Shown one piece after another: positions 1 to 8,392 of a stretch of DNA of 64,000 nt. The stretch is from Peribacillus sp. FSL E2-0218 (GTDB lineage Bacteria > Bacillota > Bacilli > Bacillales > DSM-1321): the NCBI RefSeq assembly GCF_037992945.1, contig NZ_CP150304.1, forward strand, positions 2,483,501 to 2,547,500, read 5' to 3'. The notes beneath the pieces are model-generated. The model worked only from the letters and a program-made list of their open reading frames with translations, searched no databases and was not told the origin of the DNA. The position numbers were made by a program, and so were the translations under genes. Numbering within the stretch: position 1 is the stretch's first letter; each line of letters opens with the position of its first letter.

Positions 1-1
1 T

Positions 2-532
2 TTGGTGAGTATCGTTGTGCGCAATTTTGGCTGGTACCTGCTGCTGCTGCCGAACGGAACGATCAATCAAACCTTGATGGCGCTCGGAATCATCAATGCG
101 CCATTGAAACTTCTATTTTCGGAAATCGGAGTGGTGATCGGGCTCTCCAATGCCTACCTGCCGTTCATGATCCTATCGATCGTTGCCAGCCTTTATAATA
201 TCGACCCTTCCCTGGACAAGGCGGGAGCCATACTAGGTGCAAGCCCTTTCAGAAGGTTCTTTTCGATAACCTTGCCGCTAAGCATACCAGGCATCGTATC
301 GGGCTGCATCCTTGTGTTCAGCTTATCGATGAGTGCGTATGTCACACCGGCACTCATGGGCGGAGCGAATGTGCCAGTCATGCCCGTTGTCATATACGAC
401 CAGATTAATAATCTGCTTCACTGGACATTCGGATCTGCCCTTTCTTATATTCTATTGGCAACGACGGTCCTTTCAGTGACCATTTTTACGAGAGTGTTTG
501 AAAAAGGGAAATTCAAGGAGGTATTCCGATAA
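2..532 (+). CDS. ABC transporter permease, PotB-like (5' truncated by window edge)
   Basis: Inner membrane permease of a spermidine/putrescine-type ABC importer; the reading frame is open to the window edge, so the N-terminus is missing. Visible are several hydrophobic segments and the EAA loop that contacts the ATPase (AGAILGAS...FFSITLPLSIPG, about residues 74-97 of the visible part). The stop codon shares its last A with the ATG of the next permease, so the two are co-translated. The substrate cannot be read from the permease; the downstream glcD-glcF genes make a small carboxylate such as glycolate as plausible as a polyamine (inference). Confidence 0.85.
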   Translation: MVSIVVRNFGWYLLLLPNGTINQTLMALGIINAPLKLLFSEIGVVIGLSNAYLPFMILSIVASLYNIDPSLDKAGAILGASPFRRFFSITLPLSIPGIVSGCILVFSLSMSAYVTPALMGGANVPVMPVVIYDQINNLLHWTFGSALSYILLATTVLSVTIFTRVFEKGKFKEVFR

Positions 533-1338
533 TGAAAACGTTTGGCGGCCTTCGGATTGCAGTAGCCGTGTTAGCAATCATCTATATCTTGATTCCGCTG
601 ATTGTCGTTATCCCGGCATCTTTTACTAGCGCGAATTATCCTAGTTTTCCAGCTGATGGTTTTTCGCTGCAATGGTATACAAAAATACTGGAGCGTCCTG
701 AATTTCTCGAAGCATTTTTGAACAGTGCAAAGTTTGCTGCGCTTGCGGCCATTTTCTCGGTCATATTCGGGACCTTGGCGGCTCTTGGCATCGCAAAATA
801 TGAGATTCCGGGTAAACCCTATATTACAGCCCTTTTAACTTCTCCATTGAGTGTTCCGCAATTGGTTTTGGGGATAGCCCTTTTAATGTACTTTACACCC
901 ATGATGCTGGCCGGGACGTCTACTGGTTTTTTAATTGCCCATATCGTCATTTGCATCCCCTATGTCATGCGGCTCGTGTTGACGGGTTTAAGCGGATTTG
1001 ATTACAATCTTGAACGTGCTGCAGCCATACTGGGGGCCAACCCTTTGACTGTATTCCTGAAAGTGACGCTGCCGCTGATCGGATCTGCGGCCATATCGGG
1101 AGGTTTATTCGCCTTTTTGACATCGTTTGATAATGTCACGGTTTCCCTCTTTATGGTATCACCTGAAATGAGAACCCTGCCGATCGAGATCTTCTCACAA
1201 ATGCAGGATGCCTACAATCCAATCGTCGCAAGCGTATCAAGCGTAGTCATTTTCATATCCGTTCTGCTGATCATCATACTTGAAAAAATTCAAGGTGTCG
1301 GCAAAGTTTTTGGCGGTTCTCATCATACCAACGGATAA
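532..1338 (+). CDS. ABC transporter permease, PotC-like
   Basis: Second permease of the polyamine-type ABC importer, 268 residues, about six transmembrane segments, with the EAA motif AAAILGANPLTVFLKVTLP near residue 160. The ATG overlaps the preceding stop, as in potB-potC pairs. The ATPase and binding protein must lie upstream, outside the window. Only about 30 bases separate it from glcD, suggesting one transcript with the glycolate oxidase genes. Confidence 0.9.
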   Translation: MKTFGGLRIAVAVLAIIYILIPLIVVIPASFTSANYPSFPADGFSLQWYTKILERPEFLEAFLNSAKFAALAAIFSVIFGTLAALGIAKYEIPGKPYITALLTSPLSVPQLVLGIALLMYFTPMMLAGTSTGFLIAHIVICIPYVMRLVLTGLSGFDYNLERAAAILGANPLTVFLKVTLPLIGSAAISGGLFAFLTSFDNVTVSLFMVSPEMRTLPIEIFSQMQDAYNPIVASVSSVVIFISVLLIIILEKIQGVGKVFGGSHHTNG

Positions 1339-1369
1339 CCGCTATGAACCTAGAAAGGAAGTGATGTGC

Positions 1370-2776
1370 ATGAAAAAAGAGATTCTTGCTGCACTTGGCC
1401 AGATCATTCCTCAAGAGCGGATGTTCCTCGATTTGGCAGAGCGTTATTGTTATAGCTATGACGCGTCTTTCGGCGAATATTTACCTGAAATTGTCATACA
1501 GCCGAAAAACGCCAAGGAAATCAGTGAGTTAGTGAAAATGGCCAATCTACACAAAATCCCCGTTTACCCTAGAGGATCGGGTACCTCTCTAAGTGGCGGC
1601 CCCTTACCTGTAAAAGGCGGGATGGTTCTTGATCTTACCCTTTTGCGAGATAAATTGTTTATTGACAGGGAAAATATGCTCGCGATTGTGTCTCCAGGCG
1701 TGATTACGGCCACCATCCATCAAAAAGCCGACGAAGCGGGTTTGTTTTATCCACCTGACCCAAGCAGTTCCAATGTGGCCACAATAGGCGGGAATCTATT
1801 GGAAAATTCGAGCGGACCAAAAGGGTTGAAGTATGGGACGACTAAAGAATATGTAATCGGATTGGAAGTGGTCACACCTACAGGGGAAATCATCCGTACC
1901 GGCGGAAAGACCGTGAAAAATGTTACCGGCTATGACTTGACCCGGTTAATTGTGGGTTCAGAGGGCACCTTGGGAATTGTGACGGAGGCGATCATCCGCT
2001 TGATTCCAAAACCGCAAAGCCAAAAAACATTCGTGGCCCATTTCAATCATTTCATTGACTCGGGCCATGCGATAACAAGCATCTTATCGTCAGGAATCCT
2101 CCCTTCGGCCTTGGAATTAATGGATAATGCATGTATCCGTGCTGTCGAGAACTATCGCCCTTCAGGCTTGCCGCTACAAGCAGAGGCCATCTTGATCATC
2201 GAAGTCGATGGTCATCCGTTGGCAATTGAAGAAGAAATAAATAAATGCGCGGATATTTGCAAAGATAACGGGGCTTCCTACGTCAAGATTGCGGAAACGG
2301 AGGAGGAACGCCAAACCATTTGGAGTGCGCGTAAATGGGTATCCCCGGCCATTACCCAAATGGGGCCGACGAAAATTTCGGAGGATGCCACGGTCCCGCG
2401 CAATCAAATTCCGGCAATGATGGAGAGATTACAGCAAATCCGCGATAAATATGAATTGAACTTGGTTGTTTTCGGTCATGCCGGTGATGGAAATTTACAC
2501 CCGAACATCATTACCGATAAACGAAATAAAGCGGAAATGAAAAAAGTGGAGCTCGCCGTGAGTGAAATTTTTGAAGCAGCGATCGAACTGGGCGGAACGC
2601 TTTCCGGGGAACACGGAATCGGTACGTTGAAGTCACCCTATATGGAAATGGAATTAGGAGCAAATGGGGTAATTATGATGAAAAAAATAAAGGAAGCGTG
2701 GGATCCGAATAATATCTTGAACCCTGGTAAGATCTTTGCTGAAAAAGGTCAAACAAAGGTCGTGTTGCTCACATGA
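1370..2776 (+). CDS. glcD: Glycolate oxidase subunit GlcD (FAD-linked)
   Basis: Flavoprotein oxidising glycolate or D-lactate-type 2-hydroxy acids, 468 residues. The N-terminal PCMH FAD-binding domain carries GSGTSLSGG (about 69-77) and the C-terminal FAD-oxidase domain carries GHAGDGNLHPN (about 369-379) and SGEHGIG (about 412-418). I choose ATG 1370 because AGGAAG at 1355-1360 sits at good spacing; ATG 1364 is in frame but too close. The stop overlaps the start of glcF (ATGA), so the two subunits are translationally coupled. No third subunit (glcE) is present, as in other Bacillus glcDF pairs. Confidence 0.93.
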   Translation: MKKEILAALGQIIPQERMFLDLAERYCYSYDASFGEYLPEIVIQPKNAKEISELVKMANLHKIPVYPRGSGTSLSGGPLPVKGGMVLDLTLLRDKLFIDRENMLAIVSPGVITATIHQKADEAGLFYPPDPSSSNVATIGGNLLENSSGPKGLKYGTTKEYVIGLEVVTPTGEIIRTGGKTVKNVTGYDLTRLIVGSEGTLGIVTEAIIRLIPKPQSQKTFVAHFNHFIDSGHAITSILSSGILPSALELMDNACIRAVENYRPSGLPLQAEAILIIEVDGHPLAIEEEINKCADICKDNGASYVKIAETEEERQTIWSARKWVSPAITQMGPTKISEDATVPRNQIPAMMERLQQIRDKYELNLVVFGHAGDGNLHPNIITDKRNKAEMKKVELAVSEIFEAAIELGGTLSGEHGIGTLKSPYMEMELGANGVIMMKKIKEAWDPNNILNPGKIFAEKGQTKVVLLT

Positions 2777-4098
2777 AGGCAGCTGCCACATCCAACCATG
2801 CAAATAGAGCGGTTGAACAATTGCACGCGAATGCTCATGACTGGACAAATCAATGCGTTAAATGCGGGTATTGCTTGCCAGCATGCCCCACCTACGAATC
2901 AATGGGCGTGGAATCCGCTTCACCACGGGGCCGAATCAACCTAGTCAAACTGGCTGCCGAGGGGAAAATAGATCTTCAAAAGGATTTAACGGAACCGATC
3001 GAGCTTTGTTTAGGTTGCCGTGCCTGTGAAACCGCCTGTCCTGTCGGTGTTCCTTACGGGCATATATTGGAGGCGGCAAAGGAAGCGATCGGAAATCGCC
3101 CGCCCAGCAGCGATAACATGACGAAGATGAAGAAACTGGCATTGGTTCACCTCTTTCCCTACCCTCGGCGAATGAATCTGCTCGGTAGCGGGGCCATGCT
3201 TTATCAAAAATCAGGGTTATCCAATCTTGTTCGTCAATCGAATCTGCTCTACAGGGTTTCACCGGTTCTTGCCCATTTAGAACAAGCGCTTCCAGCCATC
3301 GAATCTCCCGCGAAACGGATCAGGGCGGGTACGCTGATACCTTCCAAAGGGGCAACCCGAATGAGAGTGGCATTCTTCACAGGCTGCATCATGGATTCGC
3401 TGATGTCACGAATCAACCGTCTTACCATCGAGCTGCTTACCCTTGTGGGATGTGAGGTCATACTTCCGGAAAATCAAAGCTGCTGCGGTGCCCTCCATTC
3501 CCATCAAGGCGAAGCGAAGCAAGCGAAAGCTCTGGCGAAAAGGAACATCCAGGCTTTCATGCAGATGGATGCAGAGGTAATCGTCAGTAATGCCGGGGGC
3601 TGCGGTGCATCACTTCGGGAATATGAACAGCTCTTGGCTGATGATTGCGAGTGGTCAGGGGCGGCAAAAGATTTCTCCAAGAAATCAAAAGATATCAGCC
3701 AAATTCTTCATCAGTTAGGGCCGCTCCCTTTTACTGGAGAATATCATGGCATCGTTACTTTCCAAGATTCCTGCCACTTGCGCAATGTCCAGAAGGTGCA
3801 AACGGAGCCGCGTTTATTATTGCAAGCGATACCAGGTATCACTTACGTGGAAATGGCGGGATTTGACCGTTGCTGTGCATCGGGAGGCATATATAACCTT
3901 CTCCATTTTGAGGAATCGATGAAAATCCTGGATGAAAAAATGAACGACCTTAAAGAAACAAGGGCCACTACAGTCATAACGGTTAATCCTGGCTGCCAAA
4001 TGCAAATGAGCATTGGCATCCAAAGGGATGGGGCGGCTAACCATATCAAAAGCTTGCATCTCGTTGAAATTCTTGCCAAGGCCTGTGGCTTGAATTGA
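2773..4098 (+). CDS. glcF: Glycolate oxidase iron-sulfur subunit GlcF
   Basis: Electron-transfer partner of GlcD, 441 residues. Two 4Fe-4S ferredoxin motifs are visible: C28-x2-C31-x2-C34-x3-C38 and C79-x2-C82-x2-C85-x3-C89. Two cysteine-rich CCG-type modules follow (SCCGALHSHQGE and CCASGG), as in GlcF/HdrD proteins. It passes electrons from the flavin to the respiratory chain at the membrane (family knowledge). It is the last gene of the permease-glcD-glcF run; no strong terminator is seen after it. Confidence 0.93.
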   Translation: MKAAATSNHANRAVEQLHANAHDWTNQCVKCGYCLPACPTYESMGVESASPRGRINLVKLAAEGKIDLQKDLTEPIELCLGCRACETACPVGVPYGHILEAAKEAIGNRPPSSDNMTKMKKLALVHLFPYPRRMNLLGSGAMLYQKSGLSNLVRQSNLLYRVSPVLAHLEQALPAIESPAKRIRAGTLIPSKGATRMRVAFFTGCIMDSLMSRINRLTIELLTLVGCEVILPENQSCCGALHSHQGEAKQAKALAKRNIQAFMQMDAEVIVSNAGGCGASLREYEQLLADDCEWSGAAKDFSKKSKDISQILHQLGPLPFTGEYHGIVTFQDSCHLRNVQKVQTEPRLLLQAIPGITYVEMAGFDRCCASGGIYNLLHFEESMKILDEKMNDLKETRATTVITVNPGCQMQMSIGIQRDGAANHIKSLHLVEILAKACGLN

Positions 4099-4200
4099 CA
4101 GATTAACGCCAAGGTTGTTTGAGGATGATGGCAGGCGTAGATAAAGCATGCGAATGGCAGTTTGCTACGAAATTTAACTATATTAAAATATGGAAAAGGG

Positions 4201-4206
4201 TATAAT
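4201..4206 (+). promoter_or_regulatory. Candidate -10 box upstream of the HEAT-repeat gene
   Basis: A perfect TATAAT stands about 100 bases before the start of the HEAT-repeat protein. No convincing -35 box is found at 17 bp, so this is only a candidate. Confidence 0.3.
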
Positions 4207-4311
4207 GAGTAAGGGAATGATGGATGTAAAGTAGAGGATTTATGTAGATTGGAATTACATGCCGTTCACTATCCAGATATTTACACAAAGACAGAAGGAG
4301 AAATGATTCAC

Positions 4312-4758
4312 TTGACTAATAAAGAAACGAAAATGAACGAGTTACCTGAAAACTATGAGGAATTAAAAAAGTCCGCCAATCGCAAATCCAATTGGAGAGA
4401 ACGTTTGGATGCGATAGAAGAGTTAGGACAAGCGAAAAACCAACAAACCATCGATATATTAACCCATATCATGAACAGTGATTCTGTCTATAAAGTTCAG
4501 GAGGCATCCTACCGGCAACTAAAAAGATTAGGAGAAGACGTTCAATTGCCATCCAGAAAAAAAGGGGAATTGGTTAAAGGGTTAGCGAAAATCCTATTAA
4601 GGATAAAGAAGAGTTTGCCGGAAGACCATACGTATGAGGAATTCAAGGAAAAACTTCAAAAGATGCGGATGGATATATACGATACCTATGAGGGGGAAAA
4701 GGGCGCAGACTTCGATGAATGGCTAGAGAGCACATGGTCTTCCTTATCGAAAAGATAA
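4312..4758 (+). CDS. HEAT-repeat domain protein
   Basis: Small soluble protein (about 148 residues) with helical HEAT-like repeats: RERLDAIEELGQAKNQQTID and the next helix pair ILTHIMNSDSVYKVQEASYRQLKRLG. HEAT repeats mediate protein contacts; no catalytic motif is visible. Start is uncertain: AGAAGGAG at 4293-4300 is 2 bases from ATG 4303 but 11 bases from TTG 4312, so I prefer the TTG. Single-gene unit followed directly by a terminator hairpin at 4783. Confidence 0.75.
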   Translation: MTNKETKMNELPENYEELKKSANRKSNWRERLDAIEELGQAKNQQTIDILTHIMNSDSVYKVQEASYRQLKRLGEDVQLPSRKKGELVKGLAKILLRIKKSLPEDHTYEEFKEKLQKMRMDIYDTYEGEKGADFDEWLESTWSSLSKR

Positions 4759-4782
4759 CCTTCCGTACAAGCGGGAATCAAC

Positions 4783-4808
4783 AAAGGAGCAAAATTTTTG
4801 CTCCTTTC
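4783..4808 (+). terminator. Terminator of the HEAT-repeat gene
   Basis: AAAGGAGCAAAA / TTTTGCTCCTTT palindrome 25 bases after the HEAT gene stop. It is also part of the 40-bp sequence repeated in inverted orientation at 6533-6572. Confidence 0.7.
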
Positions 4809-4822
4809 AGTTTGTAGACAAA
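4783..4822 (+). repeat. Left copy of 40-bp inverted repeat flanking the IS1182/GC-rich repeat block
   Basis: The reverse complement of this stretch matches 6533-6572 at 37 of 40 positions: shared TTTGTCTACA, CTGAAAGGAGCAAAA and TTTTGCTCCTTT blocks. The match extends beyond the self-complementary terminator stem, so the two sites are related sequences in opposite orientation, not just two similar terminators. Confidence 0.7.
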
Positions 4823-4857
4823 AGGGGTTCGGAATTAAAAAATTCCGAACCCCTTTT
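4820..4857 (-). terminator. Terminator of the IS1182 transposase
   Basis: 17-bp perfect stem (AAAAGGGGTTCGGAATT and its complement) with a 4-base loop, about 60 bases after the transposase stop on the minus strand; T-run on both strands, so probably bidirectional. Confidence 0.75.
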
Positions 4858-4916
4858 GAAATTCCTTTGAAATTTTGACCAAAGGTTACGAGATTTGGGC
4901 TCTTCGAGCCACTATG

Positions 4917-6284
4917 TTAAGCCATTTTAGGACCTTGCCATGTCCAAGTGGCCATCTTCTTTACATTCATGGCAGCGAAAGTAAGCATCGCCTGCATCGA
5001 CAATTTTTTAAGTCCCCTTAAAGTAGTCCAACGCATACCATGCTTTTCTTTTGCATCTGCGAATACACGCTCAATCGTTTCTTTGCGTTTCGCATATATA
5101 GGTTTTACCTCTTGATGATGACGCAGATGATCTGCTTCTTCCACATATGCTTGCCAGATATGCCGTGTCACTACTTTTTGATGGTCTTTGCTTTCCGTAC
5201 ACCGTGATAAAAATGAGCATGTTGCACAAATTTGTTTGGGCGATTTGTACTCGCGATAGCCCTCTTTATTTGTTGTTGAGTACTTTAAAGTTTCTCCCGA
5301 AGGGCAAAGGTAACAATCAAAGTGTTCATCGTAAACATAGTCATGTTTGCGAAAGAATCCTTCTTTTGTACGAGGACGTGTATAGGGTAAAGCAGGTGTG
5401 ATTTCTTTGTTAAATAGGTAGCTTGTAATCGCTGGTGTTTTATAAGCTGCATCTGCGGCAACTGCTTCTGGTTTTCCAACTTTCTCAATCACTTGCTCAA
5501 CAAGTGGCTCCAAAATATGACTGTCATGTGTATTACCAGGTGTTACAATCGTTCCCAATACAAAACCGTTGCCGTCTGCGGCCGCATGGAATGAATAGGC
5601 AAACTGTTTTGTTCGTTCATCTTTCACATAGTAGCCACTCTCAGGATCCGTAGTACTTTCTTTAATTGCTTTGGTTTCTTCCTTATCAAATTTATCTGGT
5701 GGAAAAGGCTTCTTTCCATGGTTTTCACGATCTTGATTGATTTCTTCTTGAAGACGTCCTTGATACGCTCGTGTTTCTTTACGAACGATTTTCTTTTCAA
5801 ATTTCCGTTTATTCGCACTGGCTTTCACATGGGTGGAATCCACGAAAACGTGTTCTACACTTATTACCTTTTTATTAGCAGCTGTCATTAAAATGCGACA
5901 GAAAATCTGTTCAAACAGGTCTGTATCTTTAAAGCGTCGCTCATAATTTTTTCCGAACGTAGAGAAATGAGGTACTTTATCATGGAAACCATAGCCTAAG
6001 AACCAACGGTAAGCCATATTGGTTTCAACTTCTTCAATCGTTTTACGCATGGAACGAATACCGAAGGTATATTGAATGAAAGTCAGTTTAACTAAAATAA
6101 CTGGATCAATACTTGGGCGTCCTACCTCTGAGTACATATCTTTCACCAAGTCATAAATGAAAGTGAAGTCAATGGCAGCCTCCATTTTACGAACCAAATG
6201 GTTCGGTGGCACCAGTTGATCTAAAGTAATCATTTCAAGTTGATCTCGCTGAATAGAATCATGTTTAGAAAGCATCCTCATCAC
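4917..6284 (-). mobile_element. IS1182-family transposase
   Basis: Complete 455-residue DDE transposase. N-terminal DUF772-like region, first catalytic Asp in VFVDSTHVKA, second in AVAADAAYKTP, and the C-terminal Glu region RKETIERVFADAKEKHGMRWTTLRGL. No frameshift or stop, so it could be active. Terminal inverted repeats typical of the family were not found close to the ORF. The element is bracketed more widely by the inverted 40-bp sequences at 4783-4822 and 6533-6572. A GGTGAT ribosome site precedes the ATG. Confidence 0.92.
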
Positions 6285-6359
6285 CTCAAGTTTTAATCCT
6301 TCAATTTTAAAACAAAAATGACTCCAGTCAAAAGTGTTCTATCTAAAAGGTAAGACAAA

Positions 6360-6483
6360 GTTGATTGGAACGGAAGGTACGAGACTCCTGCGGGAAAAGC
6401 GCGTCTAGGGGAGACCCCGCAGGCAAAGCCGAGGAGGCTCCCCGACCGCCCGCGGAAAGCGAGTGCCTGGAGTGGAAATCAAC
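6360..6483. repeat. 124-bp GC-rich dispersed repeat with GTTGATT...AATCAAC ends
   Basis: The unit begins GTTGATTGGA and ends GGAAATCAAC, giving 7-bp complementary termini. It is much richer in GC than its surroundings and has an internal stem CCTGCGGG (6387-6394) / CCCGCAGG (6416-6423). Sequences of this look are, from general knowledge, very common intergenic repeats in Bacillaceae; only one copy lies in this window. Non-coding and probably RNA-structured or MITE-like. Confidence 0.7.
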
Positions 6484-6509
6484 GTCTAAATTGTACAGGC
6501 CATAAAAAT

Positions 6510-6539
6510 AGACAAACTCGATTTTCATCGAGTTTGTCT
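6510..6539. repeat. Perfect 12-bp hairpin
   Basis: AGACAAACTCGA, loop ttttca, TCGAGTTTGTCT. It has no T-run directly after it, but leads into the terminator-like AAAGGAGC palindrome. It may be part of a composite terminator. Confidence 0.5.
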
Positions 6540-6572
6540 ACAGTCTGAAAGGAGCAAAATTTTTGCTCCTTT
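6533..6572 (+). repeat. Right copy of the 40-bp inverted repeat
   Basis: Matches the reverse complement of 4783-4822 with 3 mismatches. Contains the AAAGGAGCAAAA / TTTTGCTCCTTT stem and could itself terminate transcription. Confidence 0.7.
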
Positions 6573-6691
6573 TTGCTATGTGCCGAATAAAAGCCAAGGA
6601 GCTTTACATCTGGGTTTCTTTTAGATAAGGGTATTATTCTGACCAATTTTCGCAAAATATACAAAGGCCAAAAAAACGGAAGGTGATTGAC

Positions 6692-6832
6692 ATGAAGGAA
6701 ATATCCCAAAAGAGATTTTGTGAAACGTGCAAGAAGGAGACCATTCATACGGTAACGGAAGACGCATTGGAAATAGAATATTCCTGTAACGAGTGTAAGG
6801 CGCACCAAGAGATTTACAAATCTTTTTTTTAA
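6692..6832 (+). CDS. Small zinc-ribbon protein (46 aa)
   Basis: Tiny ORF with two CxxC knuckles: FCETCKKE near the start and YSCNECKAH about 20 residues later, a likely zinc-ribbon of a single metal site. GGAAGGTGATT at 6678-6688 is a good ribosome binding site for ATG 6692. No family name can be given; short zinc-ribbon proteins of this sort are common in Bacillus with unknown roles. It is alone, between the repeat block and the converging MFS gene. Confidence 0.65.
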   Translation: MKEISQKRFCETCKKETIHTVTEDALEIEYSCNECKAHQEIYKSFF

Positions 6833-6920
6833 AAATGATTGAAGAACACTTTGGTCAAAGGCAGCTACTTTAACTTACGATCTGATAAAAGGGAAGTAAG
6901 TTTATATTGTAATACCTTTT

Positions 6921-6960
6921 ACAAAAAAGCAATCACACAATGTGTGGATTGCTTTTTTGT
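6921..6960 (-). terminator. Terminator of the MFS permease gene
   Basis: ACAAAAAAGCAATC ... GATTGCTTTTTTGT stem 20 bases after the MFS stop on the minus strand; also works for the zinc-ribbon gene on the plus strand. Confidence 0.8.
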
Positions 6961-6979
6961 ATCTACTTGTATTTTATCG

Positions 6980-8203
6980 TTATACAGCTTGTTTAGGATA
7001 ATGAACTTGTTTAGGTAGAGCAGTTGGCCTCAAAGCCGCGAATAGGATAACAAAAACGAATACACTAACACCTAGAATTAAATAGGTTTTAGAAAAGCCT
7101 ATCGTATCGTACCAATGACCAAGTATTGGCGAAAGAATGGCTTGACCCACTTGAGACACGAAATAATATCCTACAATATACATCGTAGCCGAGAACTTAG
7201 CATCGAAATTAGCATCGATAAATTTTAAGATAGCAATCAACATAATCGGAAGTTCGAAAGAATGTAACATTTTCATTGTAGAAATGCCAATCGGTTCCAC
7301 CGCTAATCCCGATCCAGTAATACGAATTGCCATGAGTAACCCTGCCAGGACCAAACTTTTCTTGGCGCCGATTTTATTAACGATAAACGGGGCAATAAAC
7401 ATCATGCCTGCTTCTAAAAAGATTTGAATAGAATTTAGATAACCAAACATTTGATTTCCTTGTCCGCTGGTAGAGAATAAGGAAGCATAATAAACGGGAA
7501 ATTGTTGATCATAGACAGAATAAATACAAGCCACGCCTAGAACATACACCATAAATATCCAAAAAGTTTTGTTCTTTAATAAAGCTAATGTATCTGTTAA
7601 TTTAATTGAATCCGTTTTCTTTTGTTCTTCTTCTGAAATTTGAACGTTCATTAATAGAAGAAAGAGAATAAGGAAGATACTACATGCCGATGCAACCCAA
7701 AAGCTGATATGAGGATTGATGTTAAACAGTTTCCCCGAAAAGAAGGCTGCAGATGCAGCACCTAATGATCCCCACATCCTTACTTGTCCGTACTCGAAAT
7801 GATATTTTCTGCCGGTGCGTTCGGCGTATGATTCAATAGCTCCAAACGATGCTAGTAATGTGGCACTGAGATAAACACTTCCGGTAATGGCGCCTAAAAT
7901 AGGATTGTAATGTAATAGAGGACTATAAATATAAATGAAAAACGGACCAATTAGCATTATCAAAAATGTTATAACCCACAACAAATGTTTCCTCAATCCA
8001 ATTTTATCGGAAATGAAACCGTATAGTGGTTGGAAACAAAGGGTGGCGATAGCATTAATGGAAAAAATCGTACCTACTTGGGCGCCACTTAGCTCTAATG
8101 TTTGTCCTAACCATATAGCAAATAAAGACATGGCAGATGTAGAAGCAAAAAAATAAAAAAAAGTAAAGCCGCTTAAAGACCAATAATTTAAATTCTTTTT
8201 CAT
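6980..8203 (-). CDS. MFS sugar permease, oligosaccharide:H+ symporter type (sucrose-type)
   Basis: 407-residue, 12-segment membrane transporter of the LacY/CscB (OHS) class: the N-terminus NYWSLSGFTFFYFFASTSAMSLFAIWLGQ and the loop GFISDKIGLRKHLL are typical. Expected to import sucrose or a related fructoside with protons. It is transcribed separately from the sucrase, but shares its regulator: a perfect copy of the LacI palindrome lies 150 bases upstream at 8354-8369. Entry of unphosphorylated sugar fits the GH32 sucrase and the absence of a sucrose PTS here. Confidence 0.85.
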   Translation of the reverse strand: MKKNLNYWSLSGFTFFYFFASTSAMSLFAIWLGQTLELSGAQVGTIFSINAIATLCFQPLYGFISDKIGLRKHLLWVITFLIMLIGPFFIYIYSPLLHYNPILGAITGSVYLSATLLASFGAIESYAERTGRKYHFEYGQVRMWGSLGAASAAFFSGKLFNINPHISFWVASACSIFLILFLLLMNVQISEEEQKKTDSIKLTDTLALLKNKTFWIFMVYVLGVACIYSVYDQQFPVYYASLFSTSGQGNQMFGYLNSIQIFLEAGMMFIAPFIVNKIGAKKSLVLAGLLMAIRITGSGLAVEPIGISTMKMLHSFELPIMLIAILKFIDANFDAKFSATMYIVGYYFVSQVGQAILSPILGHWYDTIGFSKTYLILGVSVFVFVILFAALRPTALPKQVHYPKQAV

Positions 8204-8353
8204 GTTCTCAATCCCTTATATGTATTTTTTTCCATGTGATTTTCAAAACTACACATTTACCAATAACATAATAGTTAGAAAATTACACAAGGTTGAAGCG
8301 CTTTCTTTTTTGATGAAGGAAGTATAGGGTCCATTGAAACAAAATAAAGGGCA

Positions 8354-8369
8354 TCCGAAACGTTTCGGA
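8354..8369. promoter_or_regulatory. LacI-type operator 1 (MFS permease)
   Basis: Perfect 16-bp palindrome TCCGAAACGTTTCGGA between the lacI-type gene and the permease, with a TATATATT stretch just upstream on the minus strand. Identical to the site at 11243-11258. Confidence 0.85.
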
Positions 8370-8392
8370 AAATATATAAAACTAAAAACTAT

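Larger units (their letters stand above)
6285..6691. other. Intergenic block with repeats, no gene
   Basis: About 400 bases between the transposase start and the zinc-ribbon ORF. It holds the 124-bp GC-rich repeat (6360-6483), a 12-bp-stem hairpin (6510-6539) and the right copy of the 40-bp inverted repeat (6533-6572). The reading frames crossing it have no coding character. Confidence 0.7.
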
